The translations under genes were made by a program, and so were the position numbers. Source: Spongospora subterranea f. sp. subterranea (taxonomy: Eukaryota > Endomyxa: Phytomyxea > Phytomyxea > Plasmodiophorida). Taken from it: 64,000 nucleotides of DNA. The notes under the pieces were generated by a model. The model saw only the letters and a program-made list of their open reading frames with translations. It made no database searches and was not told where the DNA came from. Below, one piece after another: positions 12,250 through 20,327 of the stretch (within the stretch, counting starts at the first letter, position 1; every line of letters starts with the position of its first letter). The DNA lies in the NCBI GenBank assembly GCA_049724395.1, contig JAUGWO010000159.1, forward strand, positions 62,001 through 126,000, given 5' to 3'.

Positions 12250-13387
12250 GATTACCACATGCCGCCGATCGAAACCAGCCCGCCATCAACCCCGCGGATT
12301 ACTAGTACCATTGCCAATTCCATCCGAATTGTGGTCCTCAGTATCGATGGATTTCATTGTCAAGGGCTCCCAAAATCAAGAGGTTACGATTCCGTCCTTG
12401 TCGTGGTGGACCGATGCTCCAAAATGGCCCATTTCATCAGATGCAACGAGTCCACCAACTCAACGCAGCTTGCAGATCTCATTCTTGACCACGTATTCAG
12501 ACTTCATGGTCTTCCTGATGACATTGTTTCGGACCGAGGTCCCAGTTCGTATCCAAGTTTTGGAAACATTTACTCGCTCGACTGCGCGTTCAACGTAAAC
12601 TTTCGTCGTCACGGCACCCTGAAACCGACGGCCAGACGGAGCGTGTCAATCAGGTCCTCGAACAATACCTTCGCTGCTTCATCAACTTTCTTCATTTGAC
12701 GACTGGGCCAACTTATTTCTTTTGGCCGAATTTGCCTACAACAATGCAGTGCATACCTCAACGGGCATGACCCCATTCTATGCCAATTACGGCTTCCATC
12801 CCCGCTCCCACGAGTTTCATGCACGCCCGGCCTTCGGCGGAAGACAGGGCCGACCACTTTCAATCCATCCGCCACGTTTTACAGTGCCAACTTTCTCGTG
12901 CGGTGTCCGACATGAAGCGCTTCGCCGATTCTCGCCGCATACCCCATGAGCAGTTTGCTATCGGTGACTTAGTCATGCGTCGGCGTCCTGCAGTCGCCAC
13001 CAATCGACCCTCTGACAAACTCGACTACAAATTTTTGAGACCATTCCCCATTACCAAAGTCTGCACAATGTGTTCCACGTCTCCTTGCTCGAAAGATATT
13101 CTCCAAGCAAAATATCAAATCGCCAACAACCGCCACCGCCTCCGATTATATTGAACTCCCCGGAAGACCCACTGTTCATCGTCAAAGAAGTCTTAGATTC
13201 CCGTTATTGCAGAAATCAACTGCAGTATTTTATTGATTGGCAGGGTTATCCGGTATCAGACAGGACGTGGGAACCGGCTCGAACGTTAGGGGCAACCGGC
13301 GGACTGGACTGGGAGATCGAACGATTCCAAGCGAAATATCCCGACAAACCGGGTCCAGCGCACCGGCGCTCGCGTAGGTCAGCGTAA
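12250..13387 (+). pseudogene. Chromovirus integrase core plus chromodomain, frameshifted
   Basis: The reading runs through at least three frames. Part 1 reads [36 protein letters not shown] and DDIVSDRG. Part 2 (near 12610-12710) reads [19 protein letters not shown]. Part 3 reads [20 protein letters not shown] and QFAIGDLVMRRR. The catalytic Asp, Asp and Glu of the DDE core are all still visible but lie in different frames. A one-base loss follows SDRGP near 12540. The C-terminus (13070-13387) carries a chromodomain with FIVKEVLDSRY and DWQGYPVSDRTWEP, marking a chromovirus. Frameshifts make it non-functional. Confidence 0.88.
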
Positions 13388-13397
13388 CACGACTATG

Positions 13398-13518
13398 TGT
13401 TACAGTCAAGCGTGCACGTAATGTTACAGTCAAGCGTACACGTAATAAAATATGGCGGCGACCGACTGATGACGATAATCAGTCGGTTAAAGCCTTTCAA
13501 CACTTCTTGTGTCTGACA
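13398..13518 (+). repeat. 3' LTR with 2 copies of the 24-bp minisatellite
   Basis: It begins TGTTACAG, has two copies of the 24-bp unit, then a 13-bp stretch (TAAAATATGGCGG) not present in the 5' LTR. It continues with the same ACCGACTGAT hairpin tail and ends CTGACA. The tails of the two LTRs differ at only a few bases (ACCCCCTTTCG versus AAAGCCTTTCA). The ACCGG target duplication follows at once. Confidence 0.88.
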
Positions 13519-13582
13519 ACCGGCACGGAATGCCGGAATTGACTCGACAACCATAATCACCTAAAATCGACTTTTGTGCCCT

Positions 13583-15381
13583 AGAAGATGTTTGCCATGT
13601 TTGTCAGAGACCTAGCTCATTGAGGAGTCTGTGGCAGTGCCTCCAAGGGGCGTTGAAAACAGGCAGTCGGGCAATTATTTCAGCACGAAGTGCATCGCTG
13701 AGTCTGCCACAAGGATGTCCAGCTGTTTTCAACCCGTTCACGAAATCGACAAGGAAGATGAAGACTGCCGAATGGCATATGTTTTCGTATTCAGGTGTGT
13801 TCCAATTTCTAACAAGAGACCTATTTCAGGATACTGATCCGGCCAGGCGTTTTCAAAAAGCACTTGACGGATTACTGGAAGACGTTGGTCGTATTTTTAC
13901 AATTTCCCAGCACAAGGGCGGAATGTGATGAACTTCACCACAGTTTGATTAGGTCTTTATTCATTTAATGCAATGGAGTACATACGGGGGAGCGATTGCG
14001 GGTATTGATTATTGTGGACGAGCAATTCTAGCTCGAAATCGACATCTGATCATTACCTGTTAAAGATGCAAAACTGAAACACCATTCTTTATCAGGATCA
14101 AATCCCACAGGAACGACAACTGCTCATGTATTGACCAGGATTTTTTTTCAGGTACACGTATATATGAGCGAATATTAATAATCAATATTACTCCTGTGCA
14201 TGCCGACCCTGGACGAGTGTCTCTCTCTATTGTAGGGCAACAGGGTCATAACTGCGTTAAGATATGGGCACTTTGGATTCCAGAGAGGAGAACTCTACGA
14301 AAACTGGGAAAACCATTTCCGGGCCCTTCTGCGGTCAGAGATATTGCCAGTTTTTTGGGCCTGCTACGCCATCTATCGGGCCTGGTTGCAAATACGAATC
14401 CACCAGCGCAGCCGTAATGGAACGGAACTTTGCCAAACTGTCAATACTCTGCGTGAAATATGCAGCGAGGAGTGATGAGTACATCACCGGGGCATAATAT
14501 CACCATTTTCGTTCCGGGATGGCGTAGCAGGCCCAAAAAACTAGCAATATCTCTGGCCGCAGAAGATCCAGGAAATGGTTTTCCCAGTTTTCGTAGAGTT
14601 CTCCTCTCTGGAATCCAAAGTGCCCATATTATTTTAACGCAGTTATGACCCTGTTGCCCTACAATAGAGCAAGACACTCGTCCAGGGTCGGCATGCACAG
14701 GAGTAATAACTAATCGAGAACTGGACATTCAAAATGCGAAGAGAAGGGCAGTCCACTTGATGAGATAGTTAATAAAACATATTAATATTCGCTCATATAT
14801 ACGTGTACCTGAATAAAAAATTCTTGATCAATACATAAGCAGTTGTCGTTCCTGTGGGATTTGATCTTAAATAGATTGGATAAAGGGGCTGATATTTTCA
14901 TATCAACCCGTCAAAGAATAGTTTTCAGTTTTGCATCTTTGACAAGTGATGATCATATGTCGATTTCGAGCTAGAATTGCTCGTCCACAATAATCAATAC
15001 CCGCAATCGTCCCCCCGTATGTACTCCATTGCATTAAATGAATAAAGACCTAATCAAACTGTGGTGAATCCGCCCGTGTACTGGGAAATGTAAAAATACG
15101 ACCAACGTCTTGCAGTAATCCGTAAAGTGCTTTTTGAAAACGCCTGGCAGGATCAGTATCCTGAAATAGGTATCTTGTTAAAAATTGGAACACACCTGAA
15201 TACGAAAAACATATGCCATTCCTTGTCGATTTCGTGAACGGGTCGAAAACAGCTGGACTTCCTTGTGGCAGACTCAGCGATGCAATTCGTGCTGAAATAA
15301 TTGCCCGACCGCCTGTTTTCACGCCCATGGAGGCACTGACATAGATTCCTCAATGAGCCAGGTCTCTGGCAAACATCTTCT
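13583..15381. repeat. Long inverted duplication (arms about 0.8-0.87 kb)
   Basis: The left arm (13583-14373) and right arm (14518-15381) are reverse complements along their whole length, separated by about 145 bp. The outer ends read AGAAGATGTTTGCC and its complement; the inner ends meet at GGGCCTGCTACGCCATC. Arms differ by scattered substitutions and small indels, and the right arm has an extra block of about 70 bp near 14710-14780. Both arms keep the same short readings, for example IAESATR and VHEIDKE. It adjoins the tnp2-like relic and is probably part of the same element, a fold-back or head-to-head insertion. Confidence 0.85.
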
Positions 15382-15554
15382 CTGTCGTTCCAAATCCCTT
15401 GCTTCTTGGAGTTGAAGGACAATCCCGAACCTTGCTTTTCAAAATCGAGTAGTTTCACCATGCTCATAATGACGTTCATCAGTATGTGCATGGCACATGG
15501 TTCATCCTGCCTTGTTGGATCCCATCCCTGCAATAGCAGTGCGGTACAACTCAT
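15153..15554 (-). pseudogene. Unrecognised transposon-associated ORF in the inverted repeat
   Basis: A 133-codon minus frame starts in unique sequence at 15554 (MSCTALLLQGWDPTRQDEP) and runs into the right arm of the inverted duplication, ending at PISGY. The left arm has a corrupted version of its C-terminal half (13631-13837, +). I recognise no family for it. Its position downstream of the tnp2-like reading on the same strand suggests it is a later segment of that element, interrupted by stops and frameshifts between 15764 and 15554. Confidence 0.35.
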
Positions 15555-15763
15555 TCCGTGTATGCCAGTGATCTTATACGGAGGTCGAACATCATTCTAC
15601 CTCTTGTACTTCTTGACCTCGTCATCTGTCTGAATTTTTCCTGCTCAATACGCTGAGCTTTCGACAGCCGCCCTTACAAAAAATCGTTTCGATATTAGTT
15701 TAGGAGGACCGTCATCAATGGACTGGTCATTGTCCAGTAAAACTGTCCCCCTCAGCAGGTCGT

Positions 15764-16510
15764 TCAAGTGCAGAAACCTGAACACGCCAGGGTAAATTGT
15801 GACCTAGCAGGCCGCCTGCCTTTAATATCACAACTGCAGGCACCACTGATGGCATTGTGTGATGCCTTCATCAGCTCTTTGCTGGCAACACTAAACAGCA
15901 AGTAGGGAGATAAACAGTGAACGTTTCTGGTGATGACGCGTCGAAAAACTCCCTTCCACTCCATAAAAATTAAGCTTTTTGATGTGAAGCGCCAATATGC
16001 TGAGCAGGTCATGAACATCGCTGATGGTTTACACATATCCATAGCGGGGAGCGTCATTAGAGTCCATAAGTGGGGCCAGAGTGATTTCAGTGAAGAGTTA
16101 TGTGGCTGGAACCCATCAGTGTTATACCCTGGTAATATATATATCAGGTCAGGAAAAAGGGCAATATCAACTGTGAATTCGAGTGGTATATTACCTAAAG
16201 CATAAGACCAATCCTCGACTATCATGGGTTGTTCTTATATGAGCTAGTGGTTCGATATGTGCTGGAACATATTTGTAAAAGAGGTCTCCTGAATCCCATC
16301 CATCTATCTCGCTAGGCTTCTCACCGGTCGTGGTAAATAGGTGAATGCGCTTCTCAATCGCATGAAAGCCACTTAAATTTTTTCTGCAATAGCACGACTT
16401 GCCATAAACGATGGCCAGCACGAAGCTGATGGGCATCAGTGAAACCTCCATATTGGTAAATACACCCAATTTGCTCCAAAATCGATTTATTTTGTACCTT
16501 ATGGAGTAGT
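15764..16510 (-). pseudogene. Probable tnp2-like (CACTA-type) transposase relic
   Basis: Two overlapping minus frames (16634-16191 and 16225-15764) give a broken protein reading. The second holds YNTDGFQPHNSSLKSLWPHL followed by TLMTLPAM, resembling the tnp2/Transposase_21 pattern in which DGF is followed by a Ser-rich stretch, WP and LP. The first holds WDSGDLFYKYVPAHIEPL. A frame change is needed near 16200 and stops occur downstream. A plus-strand frame over the same bases (15930-16205) is also open but has no recognisable feature. The family call rests on one short pattern and is tentative. Confidence 0.35.
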
Positions 16511-16530
16511 GTGTACCTAAGGCGGAATGC

Positions 16531-16650
16531 GCGGCCGCGCAAGGGGCTGCGCACACGGGGCCGCGCACACGGGGCCACACAAGGGGCTGCGCACACGGGG
16601 CTGCGCACACGGGGCCGCACAAGGGGCTGCGCACACGGGGCCGCGCCCAC
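16531..16650. repeat. GC-rich minisatellite
   Basis: About 120 bp of 14-15-bp units of the forms CTGCGCACACGGGG and CCGCACAAGGGG. It is far GC-richer than its flanks. It lies exactly between the tnp2-like relic and the plus-strand pogo fragment, so it may mark a rearrangement junction. Confidence 0.85.
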
Positions 16651-16664
16651 GTGCCGTGACTGGT

Positions 16665-16794
16665 CGCTTTTTTCCACCCAATCTCACCTCCGTTCTACAA
16701 CCGCTTGATGCTGGCATTATCCGAAGCTTGAAAGCTTTGTCGCGAAAGTTCGAAGTGCTTACCCTGCTCGACTTAATGCAGGACACGTCGGTTC
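16665..16794 (+). pseudogene. Inverted fragment of pogo/Tigger-like transposase
   Basis: This 130-bp piece reads FPPNLTSVLQPLDAGIIRS and then KALSRKFEVLTLLDLMQD. It is a reverse-complement copy of 17388-17505 in the larger relic. Unlike that copy it keeps the QPLDA stretch that carries the third catalytic acidic residue. It is cut off abruptly at both ends. Confidence 0.8.
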
Positions 16795-16875
16795 ACCGAT
16801 ATTCCACTATTCATTGGGCGCGGCCATCGGTTCGATCCGAATGTGGTGTTCAGAAAAGGAGGAATCGGCTTGAAT

Positions 16876-18373
16876 TTATTGAAAATACTGATGAATTGCT
16901 AACTGTCTAAGACTTCCAACGCCTTCAAATCCATCTCCTCTTTGAACAGCGATTCGGCTTTTGCGAAAGTGATCAGATCCGTTGAGCATTTCTTTTGCCT
17001 GGACAGTTGAAATCACTCTTGGTTGTTGGGGTTCAGTTTCTTCGATATCATTTGCGATTTCCTCCACTTCGTCTTCACTGCAAGCATTATCAAATTCATC
17101 AACTAACTGTCCAATGAGGTTTGTTTCTTCTTCAAATTCGCATTCTGGTAAGCTTTCTTCAACAACAATTAGGGATCTGTCAATACCGACCCTTTCAGCC
17201 AAATCAGCAAGTTCCTCTTATTGCTCCAAAACTTCTGGGGTACCTTGCTCATGAACCGTCGGGATTACAAATCCACATTTGGCGAAACATTTTTGGATAG
17301 TCTCCTCTTTCACAAGGTCCCATGACCTTTCCAAGAACTTGATCGCGTCCAGAACGGTCAAGGTTTTGGCAAGATCTGATACATGAACCGACGTGTCCTG
17401 CATTAAGTCGAGCAGGGTAAGCACTTCGAACTTTCGCGACAAAGCTTTCAAGCTTCGGATAATGCCAGTTAGAACGGTGGTGAGATTGAGTGGAAAAAAG
17501 CGAAGCTCGATATTTGTCAGATTTGTGGCTTCGTCGACGATATGGACAGGGGCATTATCCAAAAGAGTAGAACCTTTCGGCCTTGTCGTTTAAAGAACTC
17601 CTCCAGCTCCTGTAAATAAATATTGAACAGCGGATTAGTCATCCAGGCTTTTGCACTGTTTGAATACGTTGCTTTGAATTTGCTCATATCGACACACCTG
17701 AAAGCGCGAGGATTTTTGGACTTTCCAATTATCCAAAGGGGAGTTTCTCGCCCATAGCTGAGCAAGTAAGAGCTACAGTTATTCTGTCTTTGCCTTGCTT
17801 TCCCCCCTTACATGGTTGAGAGACATGGTTCAATGTTGAGTCTGGTAAGGCTCGGAAGAAGAAGCCTGTCTCGTCCATATCAAATACGTTCTTGAGATCA
17901 TATCCTGCCATCGTTGCCGCTAATGACGTTTTCCAATGTTCCGCGCGAACGAGATCTACATTTCCCGATTCTCCACTACCTTGTAGGACCGCACATTGTT
18001 CCTCTGTTTCCATTTTTGCAGCCAACCCTCTGAGGCTAAAAAATCGTTGGCATCAATTCCCAGTTGAGTTGAGATCTGTTTAGCCTTCTCTTGCAATGGC
18101 TTGAGAATCAAATTGTCAATGAACATCAACATCGGTTCCGCCGACTTATTTCATGCAATTGGTATTGAATCTAGATTTCGTTCGCGATGTCATCACGAAT
18201 CTTCTTCTCTTGCAGAAGATCAAGTACCTGTTGTTGCCTTGTTTCCATTTTCTCAGGTGATTTCTCACACTGCGACAAAGCGTTAATACCGCTGGCGTAA
18301 GAGCGTAACCTGCGTCGGCAAGGTCGAACGTACCCGCAGGTGTGCTAAAACCTTTCAAACGGGCATCCTCCAA
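16876..18373 (-). pseudogene. Pogo/Tigger-like DDE transposase, degenerate
   Basis: Minus-strand pieces in order: DNA-binding-like start (18373-18146, MEDARLKGFSTPAG), central part (18025-17729) with NVFDMDETGFFFRALPD, then WIIGKSKNPRAFR (17765 on), then MDNAPVHIVDEATNL and LRFFPLNLTTVLTGIIRSLK (17562-17218), and an acidic tail ending RQLAIHQYFQ (16876). These are hallmarks of CENP-B-related pogo transposases. Frame changes separate the pieces, and the segment expected to read QPLDA is replaced by a single Thr (near 17466-17471), removing the third catalytic Asp. Terminal inverted repeats were not identified. Confidence 0.85.
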
Positions 18374-19198
18374 TACTGTACTATCAGGAGCCGAACCTTC
18401 CCCGCCAGCTAATCTGTATGTGAACCTGAGTCAAAGTGAGAACAAAGGCAATTCAGATTAGAATATTGAACCTCAAATTAAAGGAACACGCAGCAACACG
18501 TTCTGACTGATAAAACCCTTTCGGTTTCGCGGTTTGGCTTCAGACTCTGGAACATGGGCGGGAATGTGTGTCCTATCGAAAGCAATTCTACAGTTTCCGC
18601 CAGGAGCTCATCAATCCAATTTGGTCCCTGCAGGCGTGACGTGCGGCAGGGTGATTTGAGACAATACGTAGAATAATAAATAGCTGGTCACTGCCTGTGT
18701 ACTTGGCAGTTCTTCTCGCTCATATGAGCTATCTGACTCGCTGGCTGTGTCTTTGAAATCCATACTAAAATACCTATTTGATTTATTAAATTTGTACGCG
18801 CGCTTATTTTACACAAACTGACACGTTTGGCAGCCAAATTCTGCATTTTCCCGGTATTGAAATATCCTGATATCGCTATAGTAAATTATCCGGGTATTGA
18901 AAACGTGTGGCATCCAAAAGGATTTTCGAATGATATCAAGCCATTCCTAACTGAGGCCAATAAGATGGCAAGGTCGAAATTCTGAATCTTTGCGGTAAAC
19001 GTGCCATTGAATGACGACCGGACATGATGAACGTTGTTCATATGTAGTTCTCTGACGGGCGCCGGAGGGGTTTTAGGGCCTTTCGCACACGTTTTCCTGT
19101 CATACTTGACCGTCAGCGAGCAAGATACGAAGTTGTTATCCCCATTGGATGAACCGTCTTGACGGACTCGCGGAGCGCCAAGACTTGTAAAAAAACTT
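18374..19198. other. No recognisable gene; probable transposon flank
   Basis: The stretch upstream of the pogo relic has no long open frame. Near 18850-18905 the motif CCGGTATTGAAA / CCGGGTATTGAAA recurs as a direct repeat. It may contain the terminal region of the pogo element, but no matching partner end was found. Confidence 0.4.
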
Positions 19199-19538
19199 TT
19201 AAAATACTCTGTGGACCGAATTAGAAGCGTATTTCAAATGCGCTTTTAGTAGATCGAGCTGCGATTTCACCTGAACAAGGCTCTTAGATCGGAGAGGTGC
19301 GGGGATCGCGCCCCCGCCACCAACCCCACTAAACCTGAAACGGTGTTTGTGCAGACGGAGCACTGGTGGCGAACAGTCTTTGGTGATATGTGCCACCGCA
19401 GGGTGTGGGCCGCATCATCGAACGTGTTGGCGCTACGCCGGTGTTGCTGGTGATCAACCCGCTAACAGTCTCACTGACCAAACCGAGGTCAACGCTATGA
19501 TGAATCGTGCGGCTAGCACTTTTAATGATGCGGTCCAT
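19199..19538 (-). CDS. Small hypothetical protein, two exons
   Basis: A start at 19538 (MDRIIKSASRTIHHSVDLGL) reads to TPFQ. An intron of about 64 nt with GTTTAG and TTCAG ends joins in phase 0 to VKSQLDLLKAHLKYASNSVH, ending at TAA (19199). The product would be about 90 residues with a Ser/Thr-rich N-terminal half and an amphipathic helical C-terminus. I recognise no family. It lies isolated between transposon relics and the C2CD3-like gene. Support is only the clean splice and the plausible composition. Confidence 0.28.
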
Positions 19539-20327
19539 TTTCTAGCGTGTACCTCCTGGCACATATCCGAATTCTAAAAGTCAGGAAAGTGACAAAATTA
19601 ACGTAGATCGTTGGCCCATATGCGCACTGAGATGAGTCTGCTGGTAGAAATGCCATCGCAGATATCAATGGCTTCAATGATCCGTATACAGATATATTTC
19701 TACCAGAACCGATGGAATCTTTCCATACTTCCTAGTTTACGACGAAACAACGTTGTGGACTGAAACATGTCTTCGGCACTAATGGCCCGATGCAAAAATA
19801 TTGTCATTGCCACAGAGTGTGCAGGAGAATTCCGACCGTTGCCCACGCTTGCAAAAAACAGTTCGGCTCGGTGTTGGGTTCAGCAACTGAGAGAGCAATG
19901 TCTCAACTGCGATGGTCGTTTACATCTCATCAGAAGAAGAACAAGAAATCGCATGGCCAGAAACGATATTCTGATCGCGTCGGTGGCTCTGGCACTATGT
20001 TGTTTTCCTCAAGGAGCGTCAATCGTCAAGACCGATGGGATACTACCCTGGCTATCGTATTCAAGGCACAACTCAAGCGCGCAAGTGAATACGCTATGGA
20101 TTTCATGGGCTCTTATGACTATAACTGCAACATTTCGATATGAGGATTTCGGCCCGATCGATGCTAGGTTTGTTTACCGACTGTATATATTAAATAACGG
20201 TAATCACCAGATTCGGTCGGTAAAATGCGCTACTGGATCATCTCGCTGTACTGTCGCTCTTGGAGAACTTCGTATGTCCAACGATCCGCAAAACTTACTG
20301 GAATAAGTAAATTGAAAACCGGCGAGT
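19539..20327. other. No recognisable gene
   Basis: A plus frame of 179 codons at 19767-20306 overlaps another plus frame and shows no domain, no splice-compatible extension and no coding-like composition. I do not call it. The stretch is otherwise featureless. Confidence 0.4.

Larger units (their letters stand above)
11807..13518 (+). mobile_element. Ty3/gypsy chromovirus, internally deleted, with LTRs and TSD
   Basis: Two direct repeats of LTR type bound the element. Both begin TGTTACAG and end CTGACA. They are flanked by the same 5 bp, ACCGG, at 11802-11806 and 13519-13523, the size expected for a Ty3 target-site duplication. Between the LTRs only the integrase and chromodomain part of pol remains; gag, protease, reverse transcriptase and RNase H are missing. 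No clear primer-binding site follows the 5' LTR and no polypurine tract precedes the 3' LTR. This is therefore a structurally bounded but defective copy. The LTRs differ greatly in length because of a 24-bp minisatellite inside them. Confidence 0.88.

Noticed and set aside
11726-12699. Long ORFs on both strands encoding 8-residue repeats (LQSSVHVM on plus, TVTLRVRL on minus)
   Set aside because: They are translations of the 24-bp LTR minisatellite; 24 is divisible by 3, so any frame without a stop stays open.
16511-16910. Gly/Arg-rich ORFs around 16.5-16.7 kb
   Set aside because: Frames run through the GC-rich minisatellite and then into the pogo fragment; not a protein of their own.
19285-19320. 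Possible tRNA T-arm in GC-rich hairpin
   Set aside because: No D-arm, anticodon arm or TTC-containing T-loop of the right spacing; the sequence fits better as part of an intron.
19767-20306. 179-codon plus ORF as a gene
   Set aside because: No recognisable motif, overlaps another frame of similar length, and no splice-supported extension.
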